DNA of 64,000 bases from Phoronis australis (taxonomy: Eukaryota; Phoronida; Phoronidae). The notes under the pieces are model-generated. The model worked only from the letters and a program-made list of their open reading frames with translations. It was not told the DNA's origin and did not search any database. Positions within the stretch are counted from its first letter, which is position 1, and each line of letters opens with the position of its first letter. The position numbers and the translations under genes are program-made. The stretch is taken from the NCBI GenBank assembly GCA_002633005.1, contig NMRA01000106.1, forward strand, positions 626,696 to 690,695. Reading direction: 5' to 3'. Below are positions 55,101 to 62,229 of this stretch, in pieces.

Positions 55101-58100
55101 GACGCCATTGGAAAATCCACAATCGATCAGAAAACTGTCAAAAAAAATCTCCACAACATTGCCTTTCAACATTCACAAGACTTTAAAAGCAGATGACTAC
55201 CTTTCAAGTCACATCTCAGTCTGTCCAGGGTGGCGACACAATGAAATCAAATCCAGGGACCAGCCTCCCTCATCCCACTGAGTGAGGTGTTTATGTAATT
55301 AGTACTAATTACTTTCACATGCCCATTCCACTTGTATTCAATCACACATGTGTGTTGACAAAAATCCTTCCCTGTTATTATGTTGTCACAGTACTCATTA
55401 TGGACAGGGCTGTGTTTTCATACAAGGCATAGGTTGATAATGAAACAGAGCTGACCTAGTGGGTTCCAGACTTGTAGGGGATAACCAACAACTCGCATTT
55501 AACAGGTTGCAACATTGAACAGCAATTTTATAAGGTGCAACCCCTGATGAACACACGGACTAAGTTAGAACAGTGAAGCTGTAAAATTTGCAACAGATAG
55601 TTACACTTCCCAAATTGAAACTGAAAGAGGGTCTGATGCTCATTTTAGAAAAAAAAAGGATATGGAAACAAAGCAAATGTACTCCACAAGCTTGATACGT
55701 TTTAAACAGAGAAACAAATCGCTTTTGCAATATTCCTCAGGGACTATCAACAAACAGGTACATTAAAAAGTCAGTGACACAAGCAAGTTGTATGATGTCA
55801 CACTCAACATGGCTACTAGTATTCCGCTGGAAAGGCAGCTTTGTGATTGGCTACTGTACACATATCAACACTCACAGTAAATATTAGCAAGACCAGAACA
55901 AGCAACCCATCAATTCGGGTTAATAAACTAGACAGCAAAAGAAGACTGGACAGTTCTGTTATCAAATAACACAGTTGAGTAGCCATTACACTTAAGGGTC
56001 ATTCACAATATTATCAACAACTCAGGAAGCCTACAAGAGAGTTACTGCACATGACCTCCAAGACCAGACCAGCAGGGTCATGATAAAGTGTGTAAACTTA
56101 CGCACGATTTTATAGAAGAACAGCAAATTAAAGTTGAAAATGTAGCGCAATTCTAAAGCGAACTCACTTTCAATGACAAGACATTCAATACATGCTAAAA
56201 TCTTGTGCTTATATCGATTTCAAATGTGAAATGCACATCGAAAAAATCCAGTGAGGAGGCCCTCTGATTCACTCAAGAATATATAGTACATGTCACAAGT
56301 TTTCAGACAAAATAACCCGTAATGCCCGTAATTCCTGATGGCTGGGCGTAAGCCGAATTCATCGTCAGGATAGTCTTCGCTCACGACCAAGAATTAAGAG
56401 GAACTTTAACAAGAAAGTTAGTAAAGAAGCAAAGCCATCCTGTAATTAGAATTTTGTAACTATAATAAAAGACAGTTTTGGAATTGACAAAAATTACGGT
56501 TATGAGAGAGAATCAGTGTCTCACCTTTGTTATGTACTGCAGAAAACAGTCCCTTACCTCTAAATCCCCGTTGTCACCACGTTCCACATTTAAAAAGGGC
56601 TTGTGGTTCTCCATTGGCACGTGCACTTCATCACCGTCATCGCCATCGTCTTCATCCATTATCTCTTGTATGACCACATCTTGAACATCCGCTGGTGTAA
56701 GATCATCGTGGGCGCTAGCCTCACCCCCTTCGCTGGTCTGAGTCACCAACGCAATATTGGCATCGTCATCACCATCGTCATTTAGCTGTAACGAGTCCGG
56801 TCTGTCTATATTGTCGCCACCAACAGTTCCATCGAAAGTGTGCACCGCCTTCATGTTATCCATATGACTATCACTAGGCATCTCAGTATTGTCATCAACA
56901 TTGTAAGTCCCATTTTGCTGTTCCAAGTGGACAGCAAAGGTTTCATTTTCCCTTTGTTCTACTGGATTAACAAAATGTTTTTGCTCATCATTTGGCAAAC
57001 TGTCGCTGTCATTAATAACGTTCACTCCATAAGTAGCATTCAGTGCCTCTAAATGTCTCCCTCGCGTGTGGGAAATCATAGGTGTAGACTGTAAACAAGG
57101 CCCCCCCAAGACCTCTGGTACAATATCTTTGGGTTCAACAGTATAGGGATCTCCAAATGGAGACAACAAATTAGTTTTATGAAGTTCTTCCTCGGTGAGA
57201 AGGTCAAGCTCGCAAGATTTTTCAAGAAGATGGGATCCTGCTAAGATATCTAGTGGTGCATTTTCGCTGACCTCGGCATTATTTACTTCCTGCTTTACAT
57301 CGGGGCTCAACATATGAGATGACGGTGGGGTAAGTAAATCAGGAACACAGGGTTCTTTCTTGAATGTCAAATTAAGATTCGATTGTGACGGCACATTGTC
57401 TCCACGATCACCCGTTTGTTGATAATTCTTGCCAACGTCAACAGGCACGGTGAACGTCGAGTTCAATTCTCCTTCACGGTTTGGCTCTCCAATCTGCAGC
57501 TCGGCATTCTTGATGTGGCTTTTAGGACATGGAAGCTTAGAGGAAATCATGGGCAACTTGGATACTTTCGACTTGGGGATGTCACCGTCACTACCACTTT
57601 CACCCCCACCGCTGCTGCCCTCTGCCTGACCACAGTAAGATTTAGGTCGTACCAACTTTGATTTGAACCTCCGCTTGACGGGGGAATGTTGATCACTGTT
57701 CTCTGTTTGTTTCGAACTTAGATCAGTGCTAATGGCTTCGTGACAACTCTGTACCATGCGTGCTCCCGGCGGCTTGATTCCTGATGGTGCTCCAGTGGGT
57801 GTTAACCTGGACCGGACGGTGACTACTTCCAACTGAACCTTGGTGGCAGGGGCAAAGATGCCGTGATAATCCGCACATGTGAAGTACCTCACACCCTCCA
57901 CCTCTCCTCCATGTTTTCCATCGGGGTCGTCGAGAGCAATCCCACACCATATTCCATCAGCAAAGTGTGTATGGCCAAAGTATTGCAGTACACCTGGCTT
58001 AACTCCGCTAATGGTGACACGGTCACCAACCTTCAGTTCTTTGTTCCCAATATCTGGATCACTAGGTGACAGGCTGCAACGCGTAGTGGTCTCCCCTGAA

Positions 58101-58240
58101 GGCTGGACAGGGGAGACAACGGACTCAGCAGGTGGAGACCTCTGGCGGCTGCTAAACGTCTTTGGTGCAGGCAGGAAGGAACGACGCTTTTTTGCCCCGC
58201 CATGAGCGGTGGGATTGTCCTCAGAGCTTGGTGGCGATGC
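15619..58240 (-). CDS. MTUS1-like: CAP-Gly/MTUS fusion: microtubule plus-end scaffold protein (16 exons, 5' end missing)
   Basis: Exons, 5' to 3' on the minus strand: 58240-56558, 53788-53680, 50155-50059, 47925-47874, 47344-46177, 45787-45705, 40631-40514, 39829-39695, 29869-29607, 27987-27906, 20345-20131, 19558-19453, 17962-17889, 17212-16994, 16640-16543, 16102-15619. Every junction is GT-AG and every phase fits, giving 1661 codons and a stop. Domains: CAP-Gly 71-138; SKLP 227-230 and 234-237; acidic disordered region to about 800; basic Lys/Ser/Pro region 820-1148 with SRIP 1131-1134; MTUS/ATIP coiled coil about 1185-1520 with conserved F-E-A-M-S-V-M-V-Q, Q-E-I-D-S-L-K and N-K-R-L-S-M-D-N-E-E-L; Ser/Pro-rich tail. 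Role by family: binding microtubules and EB-decorated plus ends. The frame continuity is seen; the single-transcript claim is inferred. No in-frame ATG precedes the CAP-Gly, so a 5' exon is missing. Confidence 0.82.
16103..16542 (-). other. Intron O-P
   Basis: 440 bp of AT-rich intron; nothing recognised. Confidence 0.7.
16543..16640 (-). CDS. MTUS1-like: Exon O (coiled coil)
   Basis: Acceptor gcttgaag|CTTGAAG and donor TGAGAA|GTAGGT; 98 nt, phase 0 to 2. Encodes K-I-T-S-Q-Q-Q-K-I-E-N-L-E-A-I-L. Confidence 0.78.
16641..16993 (-). other. Intron N-O
   Basis: 353 bp; nothing recognised. A polypyrimidine stretch precedes the acceptor. Confidence 0.7.
16994..17212 (-). CDS. MTUS1-like: Exon N (MTUS-conserved coiled coil)
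   Basis: Acceptor attctag|CACAAAC and donor AGACAG|GTGAGT; 219 nt, phase 0 to 0. Contains L-P-Q-E-I-D-S-L-K-L-V-L-D-M-R-N-E-E-I, close to the MTUS1 segment that reads E-L-E-S-L-K-A-V-L-E-I-K-N-E-K-L as I recall it. Confidence 0.88.
17213..17888 (-). other. Intron M-N
   Basis: 676 bp of AT-rich intron; nothing recognised. Confidence 0.7.
17889..17962 (-). CDS. MTUS1-like: Exon M (coiled coil)
   Basis: Acceptor tttctag|ATATTC and donor CTGTCT|GTAAGT; 74 nt, phase 1 to 0. Encodes Q-Q-Q-H-S-E-K-L-M-E-I-T-M-R-F-E-E-I. Confidence 0.8.
18051..18090. repeat. Tandem 'gaaacttcacgt' repeat
   Basis: About three copies of a 12-bp unit, giving two CACGTG palindromes (E-box-like) close together. Chance expansion is the simplest explanation. 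Confidence 0.7.
18143..18290 (+). repeat. Interspersed intronic repeat (copy 1)
   Basis: The sequence from 'caaaaataatttccaaaa' to 'aacagactgaagtttt' is found inverted at 51816-51955, with a diverged partial copy at about 14140-14215. It is an unnamed short interspersed repeat. Confidence 0.65.
19453..19558 (-). CDS. MTUS1-like: Exon L (coiled coil)
   Basis: Acceptor tttttag-like (attttag|ATTGC) and donor TCGAAG|GTGCGT; 106 nt, phase 0 to 1. Encodes E-A-Q-T-E-C-Q-A-K-V-D-E-L-K-K-K-H-E-E-E-L. Confidence 0.8.
19559..20130 (-). other. Intron K-L
   Basis: 572 bp, AT-rich; nothing recognised. Confidence 0.7.
20131..20345 (-). CDS. MTUS1-like: Exon K (coiled coil)
   Basis: Acceptor ttttcag|ACATTGC and donor CGACAT|GTGAGT; 215 nt, phase 1 to 0. 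Charged heptads such as A-K-K-E-R-Q-Q-L-G-A-E-V-E-E-L. Confidence 0.85.
20431..20556 (+). ncRNA. tRNA-like sequence between perfect inverted palindromes
   Basis: The arms 20431-20451 and 20536-20556 are perfect 21-bp inverted repeats. Each arm is itself a palindrome, GGTCACAT-c-ATGTGACC. Between them is a tRNA-like stretch: an A-box-like CAGTGGACTAGAGCATCTG (20456-20474) and a perfect T arm, CTGGG-TTCGAGA-CCCAG (20493-20509), including a B box. No acceptor stem pairs and the anticodon arm is poor, so it is not a normal tRNA. It could be the head of a tRNA-derived SINE or a relic. Confidence 0.4.
20996..21057. repeat. 31-bp tandem duplication
   Basis: Two copies of a unit containing 'catagtgaccaacaagt'. 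Confidence 0.75.
22986..23709. repeat. Duplicated block b, copy 1
   Basis: Repeated at 24213-24938. Copy 1 is followed by 500 bp (23710-24209) absent from copy 2 before the n at 24210. This is an allelic copy by the same reasoning as the other blocks. Confidence 0.7.
23710..24209. repeat. Haplotype-specific segment with about 140-bp tandem repeats
   Basis: Three units start with 'aattgagctagatcaa' and carry 'ggtaaccgcttgaaacc' (23863, 24006 and 24144), with a partial unit before at about 23741. Also 'gccagac..' phrases in each unit. It follows block b copy 1 only and ends at the n, so it is either an insertion in one allele or unlinked sequence at a contig end. Confidence 0.6.
24213..24938. 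repeat. Duplicated block b, copy 2
   Basis: Second copy of 22986-23709 with small indels. It continues directly into unique intron. Confidence 0.7.
26508..26598 (+). pseudogene. Class II (Leu/Ser-type) tRNA-like relic
   Basis: ATGGCCGAGTG (26516-26526) matches the A-box region of Leu/Ser tRNAs, and GGTTCAACC (26578-26586) matches a B box at a distance suiting a tRNA with a long variable arm. The T stem and acceptor do not pair, so it is a pseudogene or SINE head. Confidence 0.35.
27291..27390. repeat. About 17-bp minisatellite
   Basis: Six diverged copies of 'acttttgaccacagtg'. Confidence 0.8.
27906..27987 (-). CDS. MTUS1-like: Exon J (coiled coil)
   Basis: Acceptor cgttccag|TTAAATG and donor GAACTAG|GTAAGT; 82 nt, phase 0 to 1. 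Encodes V-T-A-E-L-Q-E-T-R-Q-R-L-E-Q with heptad spacing. Confidence 0.8.
28557..28772. repeat. Duplicated block c, copy 1
   Basis: Repeated at 29304-29519 and ending at the n at 28773. Only a few bases differ. Confidence 0.7.
28774..29220. mobile_element. Inverted-repeat (foldback/MITE-like) element
   Basis: The ends ATTCCAAAAATG (28774) and CATTTTTGGAAT (29209-29220) are inverted. The arms match on over long stretches, including CCTGTCGGCAGG (28893) against CCTGCCGACAGG (29089). The whole could fold into a hairpin. The left end abuts the n, so the true boundary is unknown. Confidence 0.55.
29304..29519. repeat. Duplicated block c, copy 2
   Basis: Second copy, continuous with exon I's 3' flank. 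Confidence 0.7.
29607..30077 (-). CDS. MTUS1-like: Exon I, and alternative first exon of a short MTUS isoform
   Basis: Long-form exon: 29869-29607 (acceptor ctgtag|ATACAAG, donor CAGGAG|GTGGGT, phase 1 to 0). Upstream of that acceptor the same frame stays open to an ATG at 30075-30077 in a good context (G at -3, G at +4). This adds 69 unique residues (M-A-A-V-V-R-R-R-Q onward, Arg-rich). A transcript starting here would encode 582 aa containing only the MTUS coiled coil. At the junction residue the short form has Asp and the long form Asn. The exon starts the coiled coil (I-A-R-L-E-A-L-C-E-A-R-T-K-E-L) and holds the MTUS-conserved F-E-A-M-S-V-M-V-Q-Y-L. Vertebrate MTUS1 likewise makes short ATIP forms from internal promoters. 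Confidence 0.78.
30100..30135 (-). promoter_or_regulatory. Candidate internal promoter (TATA plus initiator)
   Basis: On the minus strand TATAAAG begins at 30135, and TCACATT (an Inr match, YYANWYY) has its A at 30102, 33 bases downstream. The ATG of the short isoform follows at 30077. The spacing is as expected for a core promoter. No transcript evidence is available. Confidence 0.45.
30136..37009 (-). other. Intron H-I (part upstream of the internal promoter)
   Basis: Long intron sequence. Open frames at 31073-31504, 31798-32151 and 34106-34468 on the plus strand are AT-rich and match nothing I know. The right part (35194 onward) belongs to duplicated block d. Confidence 0.55.
36195..36232. 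repeat. CA-rich microsatellite
   Basis: Interrupted CA/CG-CA tract in block d copy 1. Confidence 0.8.
37010..37144 (-). CDS. MTUS1-like: Exon H (block d, left copy)
   Basis: Same 135-nt exon as 39829-39695, including S-R-I-P (37064-37053). One Pro/Ser replacement (K-P-A-P-A against K-P-A-S-A). Probably the other allele. Confidence 0.6.
38872..38923. repeat. CA microsatellite, longer allele
   Basis: Longer uninterrupted (CA)n at the matching place in block d copy 2. Confidence 0.85.
39695..39829 (-). CDS. MTUS1-like: Exon H with SxIP motif (block d, right copy)
   Basis: Acceptor tttgcag|AGCCTC and donor CAAA|GTGAGT; 135 nt, phase 1 to 1. Encodes a basic Ser/Pro-rich peptide with K-R-K-T-V-S-R-I-P-S-V-P. 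S-R-I-P (39749-39738) with basic flanks matches the EB1-binding SxIP consensus. It is symmetric in phase, so both copies could be chained in frame by a gene predictor. Confidence 0.8.
39830..40513 (-). other. Intron G-H
   Basis: About 680 bp; its left part lies in duplicated block d. Nothing else recognised. Confidence 0.65.
40514..40631 (-). CDS. MTUS1-like: Exon G
   Basis: Acceptor ggttccag|GGCTCTC and donor AAGAACG|GTACGT; 118 nt, phase 0 to 1. Encodes G-S-H-V-S-V-H-S-V-S-K onward with K-P-T-K-R-K-S-L and V-K-K-N. Other frames hit stops, so phase 0 entry is required. Confidence 0.75.
40632..42493 (-). other. Intron between exon F/microexon and exon G
   Basis: AT-rich. Contains a 32-bp minisatellite (42222-42316). 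No gene recognised. Confidence 0.65.
42222..42316. repeat. 32-bp minisatellite, about three copies
   Basis: The unit contains 'aaaatgcacccctgccacaa' and 'ggcacaag'. Confidence 0.85.
42939..42962 (-). CDS. MTUS1-like: Candidate 24-nt microexon (block e, left copy)
   Basis: Same microexon as 44864-44841: N-G-T-A-K-K-R-K, phase 0 to 0, weak GTTATT donor. Confidence 0.35.
43786..43868 (-). CDS. MTUS1-like: Exon F (copy in block e, left)
   Basis: Same 83-nt exon as 45787-45705. The donor context differs slightly (GTAGGTTGG against GTAGGTGATG). It is probably the other allele; only one should enter a transcript model. Confidence 0.6.
44258..44395 (-). pseudogene. Partial second copy of exon E (assembly duplicate)
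   Basis: Repeats the 3' end of exon E up to its donor and is cut at the n at 44396. It has no acceptor, so it cannot be an independent exon. Confidence 0.75.
44841..44864 (-). CDS. MTUS1-like: Candidate 24-nt microexon (block e, right copy)
   Basis: A strong pyrimidine tract and cttcag acceptor precede N-G-T-A-K-K-R-K, then AAAG|GTTATT as a weak donor. Phase 0 to 0, so it fits exactly between F and G and could be optional. The basic peptide suits the neighbourhood. Also present at 42962-42939. Confidence 0.35.
45705..45787 (-). CDS. MTUS1-like: Exon F (copy in block e, right)
   Basis: Acceptor ttgttcag|GTAAACG and donor CTCTGAG|GTAGGT; 83 nt, phase 1 to 0. Encodes K-R-N-V-P-G-A-V-S-N-L-E-L-S-G onward, then a Ser run. 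It is the only candidate found that bridges the phase between exons E and G. Confidence 0.72.
46177..47344 (-). CDS. MTUS1-like: Exon E: acidic then basic Ser/Pro-rich region
   Basis: Acceptor ctttcag|GTTGTC and donor TCAGCAG|GTTTGA (a weak donor); 1168 nt, phase 0 to 1, residues 648-1036. The first half is strongly acidic with M-S-I-S and M-S-V-D-D motifs. The second half is Lys-rich and resembles microtubule-binding linkers: K-S-K-W-G-N-I-M-S-E-L near 925 and two copies of V-K-S-K-L-x-x-E (946-953 and 981-988). It ends in an Arg/Ser-rich stretch. The 3' part is duplicated at 44395-44258 by block e. Confidence 0.85.
47345..47873 (-). other. Intron D-E
   Basis: 529 bp; nothing recognised apart from a pyrimidine-rich stretch before the exon E acceptor. 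Confidence 0.7.
47874..47925 (-). CDS. MTUS1-like: Exon D
   Basis: Acceptor cctgcag|ACAAGAC and donor GAACAG|GTAAAA; 52 nt, phase 2 to 0. Encodes Q-D-T-S-V-P-E-A-L-Y-Q-A-E-D-N-E-Q. Confidence 0.72.
47926..50058 (-). other. Intron C-D
   Basis: About 2.1 kb. Has an imperfect hairpin with arms at 48916-48932 and 48979-48995 (17-bp arms, two mismatches). No gene recognised. Confidence 0.65.
50059..50155 (-). CDS. MTUS1-like: Exon C
   Basis: Acceptor gatttcag|CCAATG and donor AATTT|GTAAGT; 97 nt, phase 1 to 2. Encodes an acidic peptide (D-G-H-D-V-D-E-M-C-C-D-S-D). Phase agreement with B and D supports it. Confidence 0.72.
50156..53679 (-). other. Intron B-C
   Basis: About 3.5 kb, AT-rich. Contains the inverted interspersed repeat at 51816-51955 and nothing else recognised. 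Confidence 0.65.
51816..51955 (-). repeat. Interspersed intronic repeat (copy 2, inverted)
   Basis: Reverse complement of most of 18143-18290, lying in intron B-C of the same gene. Confidence 0.65.
53680..53788 (-). CDS. MTUS1-like: Exon B
   Basis: Acceptor tttgtag|AATGTGG and donor TCATCAG|GTAAGT; 109 nt, phase 0 to 1. Encodes N-V-A-R-D-E-A-S-H onward with a small internal repeat (L-N-S-D-H-Q-L-N-S-D). Polar, likely disordered. Confidence 0.75.
53789..56557 (-). other. Intron A-B
   Basis: About 2.8 kb; no exon or repeat recognised. Open frames near 54954-55281 overlap on both strands and look random. Confidence 0.65.
56558..58240 (-). CDS. MTUS1-like: Exon A: CAP-Gly domain and acidic region
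   Basis: Acceptor tttctag|GC and donor TTAGAG|GTAAGG, phase 0 to 0, residues 1-561. A basic leader (A-K-K-R-R-S-F) precedes the CAP-Gly domain, which runs from V-G-D-R-V through G-I-W-C-G-I-A-L-D-D-P to G-V-R-Y-F-T-C and H-G-I-F-A-P. The groove motif is G-K-H-G-G (108-112) where the consensus is G-K-N-D-G. After it come a Lys-rich stretch with two SKLP motifs and a long Asp/Glu/Asn-rich, probably disordered, part. The exon has no Met before the domain. Confidence 0.88.
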
Positions 58241-60287
58241 CTAGAAAGAGGAATTTTAGATTTTAATCTTCAAAGTGCTAAAAAATGTCCAAGCAAATAT
58301 CACAGAGAGTCTATAAATGATGACGAAAATAAACTGCTCTCTACCACTATCGTTCAAAGTTTTCCTGAGTTCTCATTTCACATGATGTCATGCAAGGAAC
58401 TGTTTTGATAGTTCTTGTTTCACTTTGTAAGAACTTCAGTGAGGACTAAGGTATGAGGCAGCTTTTTTCAGATCTTGCAAGTTCTAATAATAGGGGACTG
58501 GTAATCAGTATCTTCCATCATAACAGCTTAGTATGTCCCTCTGTATCCATGTGCAATATATCCAATTTTGAAAACTCAATTCCATGTTGTTTTCAGAATA
58601 CCCAATGCCAACACATCAAAATCAACCCCACTAGTATGTATTATTTCCATCTTAACTCAACAACCACTTGTACTGGTAAGTTAACTTCAGTTAAGTTATT
58701 TGACACATGACAGTTAGCAACAAAACATTAGCAGTAGCAATAAACATTCATATAAAATACACCATGTGTTCTTCAATAGTCCACTTCAAATTCTCAAAAT
58801 GTCCTTGAAAATCCCCACAACTGTTGGCATGTTGACTCAGCATGCAAACATTAAAACTGTAGTGTTTGCAATGGCTACTGGAGGTTATCGGCCATAGTGC
58901 ATTCTGTAGTGAGCCTTGAATCCTGGCCAGGAGCAGGGACAAAAAGTGAGGTTAATCTCACTGTAGTAACTACATGAAGACAGCTGTCATCATTATCAGT
59001 AAAGCCAGGCCAAAATAAACACCCAAGGACATGATGGAAATGAATGGGGAAAACACTAGAACATAACAGCTTTTGATCAAGTGTACTTCTGCAATATTTG
59101 TCCATTCCACTATGAACAAATTACTGTGGAATTCCACAACGGAATACACAAATATCATGAAAACTATTATTATACGCAATTAACTGAGGGATTCAATTTC
59201 ATTTATAAGCGGATGGACAAATCCTGTGGAAAGGCATTTCAGTAAAAAAAGGCCAATATCCAATCTTCTCGTTTAATTTCATCCCCGCAAGAAAATGAAA
59301 CAGGAAACAATTTTCTCTCTTACATCGTTATTGTCCGAAAGCAAGAGTTTGACCCTGAATGATTTTGGTAAGTGTGGCATTTGACCAGACGCTGTTGAAA
59401 TGCCTTTGTCTTTTTACCATTAGATAGTTCAGTACAAGACAAAAGTAACAAGACAAAGTACTGCTTTCCCGTCATGGCGGCTAGGTCTGCAAACAGCCCA
59501 GTCTGAGTGATTTTGTCTTATACTGTAGCTGTACCTGACATTTGTTCACTTAATACTCTCTTACATAGAAACATTTAATGATTGAGACAAACTGTAAATA
59601 GACTCTATGCTATACCAGTGACATAAACAAGGTATAAAGCAACACAAAATTACAGTCTTTGCCCTAAGGGACAAGGCGATTGTATCATAGGGACAACGGT
59701 CAAGGTACCTAACCTAGAGAGCATTGACCAGCCAATAACACAGTTTTCACATTCACACCATGAACCTACAGTAAAAACAATAATTCACTGCACCCTGAGG
59801 ATAAAATGCCAATTTCAATAACGACTTTCAAACCACTGACGTCAATCTCCATAGAAACGTGTAAAGAAAACACTTGCTGGATATCAGTCTACATATCTTA
59901 ACAAGTTAGAATACCTTAAGTACCTACAATTCTGTGGAACTTGACAACATCTCACCTAAGGACATCTGTATACATCACTGAACAAGCTCAACAGTAGACT
60001 GGTAACAGTTTGGGCTTGACCCTCTTACATGTAATAAGGTTCAATACATAGTCAAAATATCCTGTTCACACTGTGATACTAAAAAGTTGAGCTTGTTTGA
60101 TGATGTAAACTGATGTACTTAGGAGAGCTGTTGCCAACAACCCCAACAATTATGTTCAAGATTGGTTGACAATATATGGTTGTCTACAGTCTGAGTTTAA
60201 ACTTTGAATTAACATGTAACCTCAAGATCATGATCACTAAAGCACTCAGGTAAATCTTACGGTTCAGTATTTAAAATTTTTCCAATC

Positions 60288-60382
60288 AATCTCCCCGCAA
60301 TAATTGTCCCCACAATCTCCCCACAATAATTGTCCCCACAATCATTGTACCCACAACTACTGGCCCCACAATCACTCATTTT
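60288..60382. repeat. About 15-bp degenerate minisatellite
   Basis: Repeated 'ccccacaataattgt' variants, about six copies. Confidence 0.75.
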
Positions 60383-61180
60383 CTGCATTATCACAGCATT
60401 GGAGGAATATGAGAATGATTAATCAATTATTGTTTGGTGAATAAGATCAACAATTGTTGGAAGATTAATTAAAACTGACAGTACTTGAGCAAATAGTAGC
60501 ACCTCCACTAAAAACAAATATTCTAGGACAACTGGGTGACAACTATCCTGCCTGGAACAATCCTTAACCTAGCAGACTTGCACTGGTTATTACTTGAAAC
60601 AATACACCACAGATTGGATTACCACCACCAGGGGGCACTCAGGTTGCACATGACAACATGACAACCCTTTACTAGCCATTAAACTGCATAAAACACATTA
60701 CGAGCATGGGAGGAAGTTGACAATATTTTTGATGGGAGTGCAGCTGGAAAATTAGAACACCCAAGAATGGGCCTATTTGTAGGGCGCTCCCATGCAAACG
60801 TCATTCTTTTGAAGTATTATGCTCCAGAAACACCCTTTTGCAGGGCTTAATTATTTTTCTTATCCTTTAGTATGGATTCTTTGATCGCTGAATTTTTAAC
60901 CAAATAAAGCTTGAAAATATACAACCTTCTCTCTAAGTCTTGATTGAGTCTCAAAGTAAACCTTTTTGTAGGAAATTCCATCAGAAAAGCACCTTTTGTA
61001 AATTTTGTAAAAAGGGTACCGTTTCAAAAAGAAACCAGCCGCAAAAAGTGATTTTGAGCCAAACATCCTATATACCTCTTCAAACAATAGGAGTACCCCC
61101 AAGATTCAGGCTCAGGTCAAAAATCCACATTGAACCATGAATGAGCCCAGTGCTTAACCCATTCACTACTCTACACTCAC

Positions 61181-61183
61181 CAT
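61181..61183 (-). other. Tentative start codon at a splice donor
   Basis: On the minus strand ATG (61183-61181) is followed at once by GTGAGTG, a good donor. Joining to exon A gives ATG-GCA in phase 0 with A at -3 and G at +4, and an in-frame TGA lies just upstream. It would give a 1662-aa protein. Other upstream exons are equally possible. Confidence 0.25.
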
Positions 61184-61269
61184 TATTCAAAGCCCATGAC
61201 TATCAACAGTGTAGCACCATGGCCATCTGTATTGGCACCACACTAACACCAACCACAGTAGCCAGCCAT

Positions 61270-61335
61270 AGACACTGACTCCCAACAGACACTGACTCCC
61301 AACAGACACTGGCTTGCTAACAGACACTGGCTAAT
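61270..61335. repeat. 17-bp minisatellite, four copies
   Basis: The unit 'cagacactgactcccaa' with a variant in the last copies. Confidence 0.8.
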
Positions 61336-61726
61336 AAACAATTTGTGCTGAATTCAGAAGGAACTCTGGTGATTGCTGATTGGCTGAAATCAGCTAAGCA
61401 GACTGTAGCCCGGAGAAGCAGCATTCTGGAATCAGAGCCATAAACACTTGCAGACCCAAGAATGTCGAACTTAACCTTTGATGAAATCAAACCTGGGGAA
61501 TCCATTCCGCTGTTGAGGGGCTCTGACCACAGCCAACATGAATGAATGGCTGCAAAAGCTTAGAATGATCAAGGTTCTGCACCCAGAATTATGTGTACAA
61601 ACTGTTATGTGAAACTAATACATTTGTAAACATTGGTGTACTAGGCTCACTGGCAGGAAATAATGAATGTCTTGTGAAATTTGTTTATTTCCAATCAAAC
61701 AGATTGGATTAAATTTCTAGAATCAA

Positions 61727-61995
61727 TCAACTACAGATGTGTGGCAAATGTACGAGACAATGGGTAATTTTTTATACAACAAAAAATCAAATTCTGAAAC
61801 TGAGCATTAAAATCTCCAGATCACAACATTTCGGTAAATAACGCATAATCCACTGGTACGAGAGAGGATACTACAGATGTGCGGTATATACGAGTCCCAG
61901 AGTGATTTTTGAGACTACAAAAAATTCAATTCTGATACTGAATATTCAAATCTCTAGATCACAGCATTTCAGTAAGTACCCCATTATCGTAATGT
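61727..61995. repeat. Tandem pair, about 142-bp unit
   Basis: 'ctacagatgtg.gg' starts units at about 61731 and 61873. Both continue through 'atctc.agatcac..catttc.gtaa'. Confidence 0.65.
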
Positions 61996-62046
61996 TGCCT
62001 TCCCCTAAGCAAAAATAACACAACTCCTTCGCTAACTACCCTTTAC

Positions 62047-62229
62047 CTTCCTATTAACTCCTGTCCAGTAGTGACATTGCACCTACCGCTAGTTCTAGGA
62101 TTAGACACCAGATGGTGTAGATGATTCGCATTCTCATTGACCAATAATATTTGACAACTTTTTGCACAATGGAGGATTACTGGTGTTGTGATTGGTTGTC
62201 CCGATTTGGCGGAGTATGTATCGACCAAT
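62047..62229 (-). promoter_or_regulatory. CCAAT/E2F-rich promoter candidate with possible leader exon
   Basis: Three CCAAT boxes (62141-62145, 62191-62195 inverted, 62225-62229) and TTTGGCGG (62205-62212, an E2F-type site) lie within 90 bp. On the minus strand a GGAAG|GTAAAG donor at 62047/62046 could end a short leader exon containing a small upstream ORF. This could be the main promoter of the large gene, 4 kb upstream of exon A. Confidence 0.3.

Noticed and set aside
56513-57901. Treating the GTG at 57901 as the start of a 462-aa protein
   Set aside because: That codon is an internal Val in the middle of the CAP-Gly domain; the domain continues upstream to 58240 and the exon ends at 56558, not at the later stop.
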